This document shows, one piece after another, positions 27,392 to 35,762 of a stretch of DNA of 56,468 nt. The position numbers were made by a program, and so were the translations under genes. Within the stretch, counting starts at the first letter, position 1; every line of letters begins with the position of its first letter. The notes beneath the pieces were generated by a model. It was given only the letters and a program-made list of their open reading frames with translations, was not told the DNA's origin and did no database searches. Source of the stretch: Burkholderiales bacterium (lineage in GTDB: Bacteria; Pseudomonadota; Gammaproteobacteria; Burkholderiales; Burkholderiaceae_C); the NCBI GenBank assembly GCA_016191995.1, contig JACPVA010000007.1, forward strand, positions 1 to 56,468, read 5' to 3'.

Positions 27392-27820
27392 GTGCCTTTT
27401 CTGCGTCACGCCGTCGCGCGGCGGGCAGCGACAAAGTTAGTCCTTGCTCTGGCGGCGGCGGCAGCAGTCGCGGTAACGGCCTTGCAGCCCGATCGGGCGC
27501 AGGGTCCGGGCCCGCGGGCCGACGCGGCGATCGGCACGGTTTCCCTGGCGACGCTGCCGCCGCAGGCACAGAGGACCAAGCTGCTCATCGCGCAAGGTGG
27601 GCCCTTCCCGCACGACAAGGACGGCACGGTATTCCACAACCGGGAGCGCCTGCTGCCCCTGCACGCGCGGGGCTACTACCGCGAATACACCGTCACGACG
27701 CCCGCTGCGGGCGACCGGGGTGCACGCCGCATCGTCTGCGGCGGCAGCCAGCCGCGCGCCCCCGACGTCTGCTACTACAGCGCCGACCATTACGCCAGCT
27801 TCCGCCGCATCGATCCCTGA
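27392..27820 (+). CDS. Secreted guanyl-type ribonuclease (barnase / RNase Sa family)
   Basis: The 142-residue product begins with a signal peptide (RRAATKLVLALAAAAAVAVTA). The mature part has the microbial RNase order: TVFHNRERLLP, GYYREYTV with the general base Glu98, ARRIVCGG with Arg112/113, and SADHYASF with the general acid His133. Such enzymes cleave single-stranded RNA after guanosine. The start is GTG with only a weak ribosome site (CAGGG), so an alternative start is possible. A barstar-family gene follows after 60 bases, as expected for a toxic RNase and its inhibitor. Confidence 0.88.
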   Translation: MPFLRHAVARRAATKLVLALAAAAAVAVTALQPDRAQGPGPRADAAIGTVSLATLPPQAQRTKLLIAQGGPFPHDKDGTVFHNRERLLPLHARGYYREYTVTTPAAGDRGARRIVCGGSQPRAPDVCYYSADHYASFRRIDP

Positions 27821-27880
27821 GCGGCAAATGTCATCGTCTTAAGTCCCCGATCCGTTTCGACGCCCAGGAGGAACGCGAAC

Positions 27881-28438
27881 ATGTTCTTGCAGACCGTCCG
27901 TCCCAATATCGTGCAGGCGATCCGCGCCTACCGCGTCAGCGACCTGATGCAGGCCGCGCAGGATGCGGGCCAGCACTTCCTGTACGTGGACCTGTCCAAG
28001 GCGCAGACCAAGCAGGAGGTGCTCGACGCGATCGCCTCCGCGTTCCTGTTCCCGGCCCATTTCGGCAAGAACCTGGACGCCCTGTACGACTGCATGACCG
28101 ACCTCGTCCACAAGGCCGGGCCGCAGCCTGGCTTCGTCGTCGTGCTGGAGCAGCTGCCGGACAACCCGCGCTTCGACCGCGAGGCGCGCGAGCAGCTGCT
28201 CGACGTCTTCCGCGACGCCGCCGACTTCTGGGGCGAGCGCCGGATCGCGTTCCGCTGCTTCTACTCGTTCGCCGTCGCGCGCAGCCAGGACAAGCCCTGG
28301 GAGCGCCCGTCCGAGGCCGCGCTGGCCAAGGCGCCGCCGCGCGTCGTGCCGAAGAACGGCGTCAACCCCAACTTCGGCATGAACATGCCGATGATGAGCA
28401 GCGCCTTCGACACCGCGATGTGGCTCAACGCGGCCTGA
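27881..28438 (+). CDS. Barstar-family ribonuclease inhibitor with C-terminal extension
   Basis: The 185-residue product contains the barstar core at ~30-130: FLYVDLSKAQTKQEVLDAIASAF, HFGKNLDALYDCMTDL with the Asp/Glu-lined binding helix, then PGFVVVLEQLP. Barstar itself is ~90 residues; here an N-terminal helix and a ~50-residue C-terminal tail ending in FGMNMPMMSSAF are added. The inhibitor should stay in the cytoplasm and neutralise the RNase before export. GGAGG at ~27867 supports the ATG at 27881. Its 3' end overlaps the next reading frame by 19 bases. Confidence 0.88.
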   Translation: MFLQTVRPNIVQAIRAYRVSDLMQAAQDAGQHFLYVDLSKAQTKQEVLDAIASAFLFPAHFGKNLDALYDCMTDLVHKAGPQPGFVVVLEQLPDNPRFDREAREQLLDVFRDAADFWGERRIAFRCFYSFAVARSQDKPWERPSEAALAKAPPRVVPKNGVNPNFGMNMPMMSSAFDTAMWLNAA

Positions 28439-29748
28439 GCCCGGCCGCCTCGGCGGCCGGCCGCAGGACGCCGCAGCCGCCCGATCGACGGGGCCCTGCA
28501 CGGGCCCCGTCTGCATCGCAGCCGCCGGCACCGCCGCTGCGGCTGGCCGACCTGCAAGGCCTGGTCCGGCTGGCCTTCGAGGCGACGCGGGGCGTGACCG
28601 AGGTCGTCGAGCAGATGCACCGCAGCATCGCCGACCTCGCGCCGCCGCTCGGGCCGGCGCGCCCTGGCCGCACGCGCGGGATCACCGGGCTGGTCTATGG
28701 CGGCGTGCGCGGGGTCACGCGCCTGTCGGCGGCGCTGGCCGACGCAGCGCTCGCCGCCGCCGGCGCGCTGGCGCCCCACGCGCCCGACGCCTCCGGCGCG
28801 GCGGCGGGGTCGCCGTCGCAGCGCCGCGAGGCGGCGCTCGCGCTGCTCAACGGCGTCTGGGGCGATCATCTGGCGGCCACCGGCAACCCGTTGGCGATCC
28901 CGATGACGCTGCGTGTCCGCGGCCGTCCGGTGGTCCCCGACGACGCCGGCCTGCGCGCCGCGCTTCCGGCGCCGACGGGCCGCATCGCGGTGCTGATCCA
29001 CGGCCTGTGCATGAACGACTTGCAGTGGGCCCGGCACGGCCACCACCACGGCGAGATGCTGGCGCGCGAGGCCGGCTGGACGGTGCTGGCGCTGCACTAC
29101 AACAGCGGGCGCCACGTCAGCGACAACGGCCGCGAGCTGTCGGCGCTGCTGGACGCCGTCGTCGCCCACTGGCCGGTGCCGGTTGCCGAACTGGCGCTGG
29201 TCGGCCACAGCATGGGCGGCCTGGTGGCGCGTGCGGCATGCCACTGCGGTGCCGAGGCCGCCTGGCGGCGCCACCTGACGCGGCTGGTCTGCCTGGGCAC
29301 GCCGCACCACGGCGCGCGGCTCGAGCGCGGCGGCCTGCGACTGACGCAGGCGCTGGAGTGGAGCCCTTACCTGGCCCCGTTCGCGCGCCTGGGCAAGGCA
29401 CGCAGCGCCGGCATCACCGACCTGCGCTGGGGCAACGTGCAGGACGCCGACCGCCCGCGCCGCAGCCGGCACGACCAGACCCGCGACCGCCGCGTGCCGA
29501 CGCCGTTGCCGGCCGGGGTCGAGGTCGGCTTTCTGGCCGCCACGACTTCGCGCCGGCCGCGCGGAATCCGCCACGCGCTGCTCGGCGACGGCCTGGTCAC
29601 GCTGGCCAGCGCCTGGGGCGAGCATCGCGATCCGGCGCTGGCGCTGCCCCTGCCGGCCTCGCGCAAGGCCCTGATCACCGAGTCCGGCCACTTCGACCTG
29701 CTGAGCCACCCGCAGGCGGCGGCGACGCTGCGGCGCTGGCTGGACTGA
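28420..29748 (+). CDS. Alpha/beta-hydrolase, triacylglycerol-lipase-like
   Basis: The 442-residue product has LIHGLCMND (oxyanion region), LVGHSMGGLVAR with nucleophile Ser264, and CLGTPHHG after the elbow. A C-terminal ESGHFDLLSHP probably supplies the catalytic His. An N-terminal ~80 residues are helical (LVRLAFEATRGVTEVVEQMHRSIADL). No clear signal peptide is visible. The first start in frame is GTG at 28420, inside the barstar gene, so translation may be coupled; a start near 28612 would lose the conserved helical part. Substrate unknown. Confidence 0.82.
   Translation: MAQRGLSPAASAAGRRTPQPPDRRGPARAPSASQPPAPPLRLADLQGLVRLAFEATRGVTEVVEQMHRSIADLAPPLGPARPGRTRGITGLVYGGVRGVTRLSAALADAALAAAGALAPHAPDASGAAAGSPSQRREAALALLNGVWGDHLAATGNPLAIPMTLRVRGRPVVPDDAGLRAALPAPTGRIAVLIHGLCMNDLQWARHGHHHGEMLAREAGWTVLALHYNSGRHVSDNGRELSALLDAVVAHWPVPVAELALVGHSMGGLVARAACHCGAEAAWRRHLTRLVCLGTPHHGARLERGGLRLTQALEWSPYLAPFARLGKARSAGITDLRWGNVQDADRPRRSRHDQTRDRRVPTPLPAGVEVGFLAATTSRRPRGIRHALLGDGLVTLASAWGEHRDPALALPLPASRKALITESGHFDLLSHPQAAATLRRWLD
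28441..28460. other. Perfect hairpin after the barstar stop
   Basis: CCGGCCGCC and GGCGGCCGG (9-bp arms, 2-base centre) lie directly after the barstar stop but inside the downstream lipase frame. There is no T-run, so it is unlikely to be an efficient terminator; it may attenuate or stabilise the mRNA. Confidence 0.35.
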
Positions 29749-29812
29749 CCCCGGCTACAGGCCGGGCAGGGGCGGGCGCACCGCAAGACCGCGCAGGCGG
29801 CCAACCGGGCCG

Positions 29813-30652
29813 TCAGGCCGCGCAGGGGGGCGGCCGCGCAGGCAGGCGCGCGGCCAGCGCGAGATATTCGGCCACCGGCACCTCCTCGGCGCGCCGCTGC
29901 AAGTCGAAACCGGCCATCGCGCCGGCCGCATCGGCGGCCTCCCGCGCCTGCAACCAGCGCCCCAGCGTGTGGCGCAGCAGCTTGCGCCGCTGCGAGAACG
30001 CGACCTGAACCAGCTCGGACAGCAACGCCGGGTCGACCGGAGCCGGGTCCGGCCGCGGCCTCATGCACACCACCGCCGAGTCGACCCGCGGCGGCGGGTC
30101 GAAGGCGGTCGGCGGCACGTCCAGCACCGGCTCGATCGCGTAGCGCCACTGCAGCATGACCGACAGCCGGCCGTAGTCGCGCCCGCCCGGCGCCGCGGCG
30201 ATGCGCTCGCAGACCTCCTTCTGCAGCATCACATGCTGGTCGTGCACGCGGCCGGCCCAGTGCATCAGGTGGAACAGGATCGGGCTGGAGATGTTGTACG
30301 GCAGGTTGCCGACGATTCGCAGCCGCTGTCCGGCCGCGTCGGCCAGGGTGCCGAAATCGACCGTCAGCACGTCGGCTTCGATCACCGTCAACCCGGGCCA
30401 GCCGCGCAGCCGCGCCGCCAGGTCGCGGTCGAGCTCGATCGCCGTCAGCGCGCCGCAGCGCGCCAGCAGCATGCGCGTCAAGGCCCCCAGCCCGGGGCCG
30501 ATCTCGACCAGCGCCTGCCCGGGACGCGGGTCGACCGCGTCGACGATGGCGTCGACCACGCCGCCATCGACGAGAAAATGCTGGCCGAAGCGCTTGCGCG
30601 CGACATGGCCGGCGGCCCCGCGCCGCCGGCCGCCGGCCGCGCCCGGGCTCAC
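29813..30652 (-). CDS. rsmA: 16S rRNA (adenine1518/1519-N6) dimethyltransferase
   Basis: The 279-residue product (KsgA) dimethylates two adenines at the 3' end of 16S rRNA during 30S assembly. [11 protein letters not shown] at the N-terminus, the SAM motif [20 protein letters not shown] and the catalytic [13 protein letters not shown] are all present. The start is a GTG at 30652; no ATG in frame lies between it and the conserved GQHFL. It is the last gene of the lptD-surA-rsmA series; pdxA, often found between surA and rsmA, is absent. Confidence 0.95.
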   Translation of the reverse strand: MSPGAAGGRRRGAAGHVARKRFGQHFLVDGGVVDAIVDAVDPRPGQALVEIGPGLGALTRMLLARCGALTAIELDRDLAARLRGWPGLTVIEADVLTVDFGTLADAAGQRLRIVGNLPYNISSPILFHLMHWAGRVHDQHVMLQKEVCERIAAAPGGRDYGRLSVMLQWRYAIEPVLDVPPTAFDPPPRVDSAVVCMRPRPDPAPVDPALLSELVQVAFSQRRKLLRHTLGRWLQAREAADAAGAMAGFDLQRRAEEVPVAEYLALAARLPARPPPCAA

Positions 30653-30722
30653 AGCGCAGCGCCGAGAGCGGCCGCAGCGCCCGGGACGGCGCGCCGGATC
30701 CGTCGCCGCGGCGCGATCGGCG

Positions 30723-32072
30723 TCACGATGGATCCGGCACGCGCAGCTCGATATAGGCCTGCGCCCGCAGCTCGGCCACCCAGTCCGCGTAGGCCTGCTC
30801 GAACTTGCGCTCGCGCAGCACGTTGCGCGCCTGCTCGCGCCGCTGCTCGGTGCTCAGCTCGAGCGCGCGGCGCTCCAGGACCTGGATCAGGTGGACGCCG
30901 AATCGGCTGCGCACCGGGTCGGAGATCGCCCCCGGCGCCAGCCGGCTCACTGGCTGCTCGAACTCGGGCACCATCATGCCGGGCGAGAACCAGCCCAGGT
31001 CGCCGCCCTGCGCAGCCGATCCGTCCTCCGAGAAGGCGCGCGCCGCGTCCTCGAAGCGGCGCGCGCCGGACTCGATCTCGCGCCTGAGCTCGGCCAGCCG
31101 CGCCGCCGCCTGCTCGGCGCCGGCCTGCGGCGAGACGCGCAGCAGGATGTGGCGCGCGCGCGTCTGCACCAGGGCCGGGTCGCCCGCGCCGCGCCGATCG
31201 ACCAGCTTCAGGATGTGGAAGCCGGCCCCGCTGCGCAGCAACCCCGGGTGCAGCTGCCCCGGCTGCAGGCCGGCGGCGGCGTCGACGAACAGGTCCGGCA
31301 GCCGCGCCGCCGGCCGCAGGCCGATCTCGCCGCCGCGCTCGCGCCCGGCGTCGTCGGAGACCTCGCGCGCGACGGTCTCGAACGGCTCGCCGGCACGAAC
31401 GCGCGCCAGCGCCGCCTCGGCGCGCGCGCGCCGCGCGCCGACGGTGGCATCGTCCGCGCCTTCGGGCACCGCGACCAGGATCTGCGCCAGGTTGAGTTCG
31501 GCAGACGCGCCGGCGCTGGCGGCACGCGCGGCCAGCTCGCGATCGACCTCCTCGTCGGAGACGACGATGCGCCCGACGACCTCGCGCTCGCGCGCGCGCT
31601 CGACCAGGATCTGGTCGCGCAGGCTGGCGCGAAAGCGCGCCAGATCCAGCCCCTGGGCCTGCAGTGCCTCGCGCAGCTGCGCCTGCGTCAGCTGGTTCTG
31701 CGCCGCGACGCTGGCCACCGCGCGGTCGAGCTCGGCCTCGTCGACGCGGCCGGCGACCTCGCGCGCGTGGGTGACGACGACCCGCTCGTCGATCAGCTCG
31801 TCCAGCGCCTGGCGACGCCAGGCCGAAATCGGCTGCGACGGCTGGCCGGCGCGCGCAGCGGCCTGGCGCAGCGCCTCGGCGCGCGACTGCAGCTCGACCG
31901 CGGTGACCAGCTCCTGGTTGACGATGGCCACGATATGGTCGCCCGGCGCGTCCTGCACCGCGGCCGGTGCACGCAGCTGGGCCTGCACCGGCGGCGCGAC
32001 GGCGCCGGCCAGCAAGCCGGCGGCGAGCAGCGCGGCCGCGAGCACAGCGTGCGGCGTGGCGCGCCGCGGCAT
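30723..32072 (-). CDS. surA: Periplasmic chaperone and peptidyl-prolyl isomerase SurA
   Basis: The 449-residue product has a signal peptide ([24 protein letters not shown]), the SurA N-domain ([34 protein letters not shown]) and two parvulin domains ([14 protein letters not shown]... and [12 protein letters not shown]...). A C-terminal helix ([26 protein letters not shown]) packs on the N-domain in the family. SurA escorts outer-membrane proteins, including LptD, to the BAM complex. ATG at 32072 is chosen because it places the signal peptide at the very N-terminus; an upstream ATG at 32141 would overlap lptD. Confidence 0.95.
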   Translation of the reverse strand: MPRRATPHAVLAAALLAAGLLAGAVAPPVQAQLRAPAAVQDAPGDHIVAIVNQELVTAVELQSRAEALRQAAARAGQPSQPISAWRRQALDELIDERVVVTHAREVAGRVDEAELDRAVASVAAQNQLTQAQLREALQAQGLDLARFRASLRDQILVERAREREVVGRIVVSDEEVDRELAARAASAGASAELNLAQILVAVPEGADDATVGARRARAEAALARVRAGEPFETVAREVSDDAGRERGGEIGLRPAARLPDLFVDAAAGLQPGQLHPGLLRSGAGFHILKLVDRRGAGDPALVQTRARHILLRVSPQAGAEQAAARLAELRREIESGARRFEDAARAFSEDGSAAQGGDLGWFSPGMMVPEFEQPVSRLAPGAISDPVRSRFGVHLIQVLERRALELSTEQRREQARNVLRERKFEQAYADWVAELRAQAYIELRVPDPS

Positions 32073-32119
32073 GCGTCCGCCCGCGCTGCAGCGGGGCGAG
32101 CGCAGCCGCGCCGCAGGAT

Positions 32120-34471
32120 TCAGGGGAGCGTCGAAGGCCATGCGCTGGGTTCCTCGCCGCGCTCGTCGCGCAGCAGGCGATAACCGGGGATATTGTCCTT
32201 CAAGACCCGCAGCGGATTGGTCCCCAGGCGCGACAGCCCGACCAGCTCGAGCTGCAGCGTCAGCCGCGTCGTCGCCTCGCTGACCCCGGTCGACACGCGC
32301 TCCGAGACCACGCGCGCGATCCAGCAGCCGGCGTCGTACTCCAGGCCGAGCAGCGAATCGGTGATGCTGCGGTCGCGCATGCTGTAGGCGATGCGGCCGA
32401 CACCGTACCAGCGGCCGACGCATTCGCCCTGCGCCGGCATGGGGCGCGCGGCCGATGGCGGCGCGCGCACCGCCGCGGCCGGCTCCTCGCCGGTGGCGCG
32501 CGCCGCCGCCGCCGCGGCCGCGCCCAGCGGCCACTGCCAGCCGAGCTCGACCTGCTCGCTCGTCCCGCGCGCCAGCCGGTAGCGCGCATCGACGGTGCGA
32601 AACGGCCCCGGCGACCAATGCGCGCCCAGCACCGATCGCGCCAGCCGCCCCTGGTCCGGGCTGTACTGCATCGACGCATCGAGCGTCCAGCCGGGCACGA
32701 GCGTCGTCGACCCGAGCAACAGCAGGTCCGAGACGCTGCGCTCCAGCGCTGGCCCGTCGGCGCTGCCATCGGGCTTCGGCGCGACGCGCTGGTCGCGCAG
32801 CAGCACGCGCTGCACCGCGCCGAGCCGCAGCAGCTCGCCGCCGCTGGCCGGGTCGATCAGGCGGCTCGTCGCGCCCAGCGTGAGCTGGTCGGCGTCGGAG
32901 ATCCGGTCCACGCCGGCGAAGGCGTTGCGCGCCCAGACCGAGTCGAAGTCGAAGTCGCGCGCCCAGGCGTCGAAGTTCGGCAGCCGGTCCTGCCGCCGGT
33001 AGGCGGTGCGCACGTACAGCGCGCGCGGCTCCAGTGTCTGGCGCAACCCGCGGCCGAACCAGTCGGCGTCGCGCTCGAACACCAGCGCGGCGTCGAGCGA
33101 CGCGCTCGGGATCCAGCGCGACGCCGTCGTGCGGCCGTCGGCCATCGGGTCGTCGCTGCGGTACCAGGCACCGTGCAGCGCAAGCCGCGGCACCAGCCAA
33201 CCGCCCGGGCGAAGCAGCGGCCACGCCAGGTCGGCCAGCGCGTGCCAGCGCCAGCCTTCCGGGCGCATCTCGTCGATGTCGCCAGCCGGGCGCTCGAAGC
33301 GGTTGATCTCGCTCGTCAGGCGCCACTGCAGCGGGCCCTGCGCCGCCTCGGCGAGCACGCCGAGCTGCGGCCGGCGCGCGTAGGGGGCGACGATCGGCGC
33401 CTGCGGATCCTGCAGCAGCTGCCAGCCCTGCAGCTGGGTCCAGGCGCGCCCCTGCCAGCCGCGCCACTGCCACGGGCGCTCGATGCGGGCACTGGACGCG
33501 AGCAGGCGCGGCCAAGGCCCCGGCGTCATATGCGGGAAGTCCTTCCACCAGTCGTCGTCGGACACGCGCGCCAGATCCAGCTCGAGCACGGTCTCGCGCC
33601 CGGTGCGCTGGCGGTGCTGCCACGCCAGCGCATGGCGCGAGCGGCCTGCCGCACGGTCGTCCGGCAGCCCGTCGAGGCTGATCTCGCCGCGCCAGCGCGG
33701 CTCCAGGTAGCGGTATTCGGCCTCCAGCCCCAACCCGCGGCGCGTGCTGACACGCGGCGCCAGCGTCAGGTCGCGATTCGGCGCCAGGTTCCAGTAGTAC
33801 GGGACCGAGACCTCGAATCCGCTGCGGCTGTCCAGGGCGACGGTCGGCGGCAGCCAGCCGGACTTGCGCGCATCGGTGACCGGGAAGCTCAGCCTGGGCA
33901 GCGCGAGCAGCGTCACGCCCTGGAAATGCAGCCGTGCCCCCTCGGCCACCCCCTCGTTGGCGTCGAAGTCGATCGCCACCGAGCGCGCGCGCAGCTCCCA
34001 GTCCGGCCGCTCGCCGGGCCGCGCCGGTGGCGGGCAGCTCGTATAGGCGACGTCGTCCGCGCGCAGCCGCGTGCGGCTGGCGAAGTCGATGCGCGACGCG
34101 CTGCCGCGCGTGCCGCGGTCGAGGAAGTCGAACTCCGGCGCCAGGCACCAGCCGCTGAAGTCGCGCACGCCGAGGTCGATCTCGCTGCCGCGCAGCAGCA
34201 GGCCGTCGCGCTCGACGACGACACCGCCGCGCGCGACCGCGCGCTCGGTGTCGGCGCGGAAGTCGATGCGGTCGGCGCGGATGCGCAGCCCGCCCTGGCG
34301 CAACTCGACCTCACCTTCGGCGCTGCTGCGGCCGTCGGGCGTGCTCGACAGCCGGTCGGCCTGCAGCGTCACCGGCGGCCGCACCGCATCCGGCGCCGGC
34401 TGCGGCGCCGGGGCAGCCACCGCCTTGGCGCACAGCAGCAGCATCCAGGGGCGGGCAAGGGCGCGGCGCAT
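32120..34471 (-). CDS. lptD: LPS-assembly outer membrane protein LptD
   Basis: The 783-residue product inserts lipopolysaccharide into the outer leaflet together with LptE. After a short signal peptide comes an OstA/LptA-like beta-jellyroll (VTLQADRLSSTPDGRSSAEGEVEL, residues ~34-130), then the barrel domain with many alternating-hydrophobic strands. Cysteines in SGWCLAPEF, YTSCPPP, GECVGRW and DAGCWIARV could form the inter-domain disulfides known in LptD. It is first in the lptD-surA-rsmA series. The start at 34471 follows AGGA and a GATAAT hexamer. Confidence 0.95.
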   Translation of the reverse strand: MRRALARPWMLLLCAKAVAAPAPQPAPDAVRPPVTLQADRLSSTPDGRSSAEGEVELRQGGLRIRADRIDFRADTERAVARGGVVVERDGLLLRGSEIDLGVRDFSGWCLAPEFDFLDRGTRGSASRIDFASRTRLRADDVAYTSCPPPARPGERPDWELRARSVAIDFDANEGVAEGARLHFQGVTLLALPRLSFPVTDARKSGWLPPTVALDSRSGFEVSVPYYWNLAPNRDLTLAPRVSTRRGLGLEAEYRYLEPRWRGEISLDGLPDDRAAGRSRHALAWQHRQRTGRETVLELDLARVSDDDWWKDFPHMTPGPWPRLLASSARIERPWQWRGWQGRAWTQLQGWQLLQDPQAPIVAPYARRPQLGVLAEAAQGPLQWRLTSEINRFERPAGDIDEMRPEGWRWHALADLAWPLLRPGGWLVPRLALHGAWYRSDDPMADGRTTASRWIPSASLDAALVFERDADWFGRGLRQTLEPRALYVRTAYRRQDRLPNFDAWARDFDFDSVWARNAFAGVDRISDADQLTLGATSRLIDPASGGELLRLGAVQRVLLRDQRVAPKPDGSADGPALERSVSDLLLLGSTTLVPGWTLDASMQYSPDQGRLARSVLGAHWSPGPFRTVDARYRLARGTSEQVELGWQWPLGAAAAAAARATGEEPAAAVRAPPSAARPMPAQGECVGRWYGVGRIAYSMRDRSITDSLLGLEYDAGCWIARVVSERVSTGVSEATTRLTLQLELVGLSRLGTNPLRVLKDNIPGYRLLRDERGEEPSAWPSTLP

Positions 34472-34495
34472 CGCAATTCCTACAATCGATTATCC
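34472..34495. promoter_or_regulatory. Compact 24-base divergent promoter for lptD and amgK
   Basis: On the plus strand TACAAT (34481-34486) lies nine bases before the amgK ATG at 34496. On the minus strand GATAAT (34494-34489) lies 17 bases before the lptD ATG and is followed by AGGA. The two -10 elements meet over an ATCGAT palindrome, so the promoters must compete; any -35 contacts lie within the coding regions. Confidence 0.5.
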
Positions 34496-35578
34496 ATGTC
34501 GACCTCCGATGACCACGCCGGCCCCGGCGCACCAGCCGCCGTCGCCTGGCCCGATCCGTCGCGCCGCGCCGCCTTCGATCGCTGGCTCGCCGGGGTCGGC
34601 CCGCGCCACGGCCTGAGGCCGACGACGCTGGCGCCGGCCTCGGCCGACGCGAGCTTCAGGCGCTACCTGCGCCTAGCCGGCGCGGCGGGCAGCTACATCG
34701 TCATGGATGCGCCGCCGCCGCAGGAGGACGTTCGCCCCTTCGTCCAGATCGCGGCGCTGATCCAGGCCGCCGGGCTGCACGCGCCGCAGGTGCTGGAGGC
34801 CGACGCGGCGCAGGGCTTCCTGCTGCTGAGCGACCTCGGCCGGCGGCCCTATCTCGACGCGCTGCGCGAGGCCGGCGAGGCCGGGGCCGACCGCCTGATG
34901 CGCGATGCGATCGCGGCCCTCGTGCAGTGGCAGCTTCGTGTCCCCGCCGACACCCTGCCGCCGTACGACGAGGCGCTGCTGGCGCGCGAGCTGGCGCTGT
35001 TCCCCGAGTGGTGCGTGCAGCGCAAGCACGGCATCCAGTGGGGGCCGCGCGAGCGCGCGATCTGGGAAAGGACCTGCCGGCTGCTGATCGACGCCGCGCT
35101 CGCGCAGCCGACGGTCGCGGTGCACCGCGACTGGATGCCGCGCAACCTGATGGTCGCCGACCCCAACCCCGGCATCCTCGACTTCCAGGATGCGGTGCGC
35201 GGCCCCGTCACCTACGACCTGGCGTCGCTGCTGCGCGACGCCTTCGTCTCCTGGGACGAGGCGCGCGAGCTCGACTGGGCGGTGCGCGCGTGGCAGGCGG
35301 CGCGCGACGCCGGCGTGCCGCTGGGCGAGGTCTTCGGGTCCGACTTCGGCGCCTTCTGGCGCGCGCTGGAGTGGATCGGGCTGCAGCGCCACCTGAAGGT
35401 GCTGGGCATCTTCTGCCGGCTGGAACTGCGCGACGGCAAGCCGCACTACGCCGAGGACCTGCCGCGCTTCTTCGGCTACGCGACGCGCGTGGCGCACCGC
35501 TACGCCGAGCTGCGCCCGCTGCTCGCGCTGCTGGAGCCGATGACCGGGCCACTGGTGCAGCGCGGCTGGACCTTCTGA
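34496..35578 (+). CDS. amgK: Aminosugar kinase of the cell-wall recycling route (AmgK-like phosphotransferase)
   Basis: The 360-residue product belongs to the aminoglycoside-phosphotransferase fold: SFRRYLRL, LLLSDLGRRPYLDAL, the catalytic VHRDWMPRNLMV with Asp212, and GILDFQDAVRGPVTYDL. Gene position next to lptD and sequence style match AmgK, which phosphorylates the anomeric carbon of N-acetylmuramate/N-acetylglucosamine for UDP-MurNAc recycling. Its usual partner murU does not follow; a palindrome and an SGNH lipoprotein gene come next. The ATG has no Shine-Dalgarno and follows a -10 by nine bases. Confidence 0.88.
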   Translation: MSTSDDHAGPGAPAAVAWPDPSRRAAFDRWLAGVGPRHGLRPTTLAPASADASFRRYLRLAGAAGSYIVMDAPPPQEDVRPFVQIAALIQAAGLHAPQVLEADAAQGFLLLSDLGRRPYLDALREAGEAGADRLMRDAIAALVQWQLRVPADTLPPYDEALLARELALFPEWCVQRKHGIQWGPRERAIWERTCRLLIDAALAQPTVAVHRDWMPRNLMVADPNPGILDFQDAVRGPVTYDLASLLRDAFVSWDEARELDWAVRAWQAARDAGVPLGEVFGSDFGAFWRALEWIGLQRHLKVLGIFCRLELRDGKPHYAEDLPRFFGYATRVAHRYAELRPLLALLEPMTGPLVQRGWTF

Positions 35579-35587
35579 TCGCCGCGG

Positions 35588-35628
35588 CGCAAGCCCGGGC
35601 TTGCGGCGCGGACCGCGGGCTCGCCCGC
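35588..35628. terminator. Tandem hairpins after amgK (possible terminator)
   Basis: CGCAAGCCCGGGCTTGCG (35588-35605) is a perfect 18-base palindrome, and GCGGGC/GCCCGC with a 2-base centre follows at 35615-35628. They begin ten bases after the amgK stop. There is no T-run, so Rho-independent function is uncertain. Confidence 0.45.
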
Positions 35629-35762
35629 ATGGTCGTGCCCAGGTCGCAGCTCCTATGATGCGCGGCCGTCGTGCCGATCGCGGCGCCGGCGCGTCATGGC
35701 GGCACGCGCGGGCGACGCATCGCGATCGAGCCTGCCCATCTGCAGCGACCCCCGAGGTACCC

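Noticed and set aside
28441-28460. Hairpin after barstar considered as a Rho-independent terminator
   Set aside because: No T-run follows and it lies inside the downstream lipase frame.
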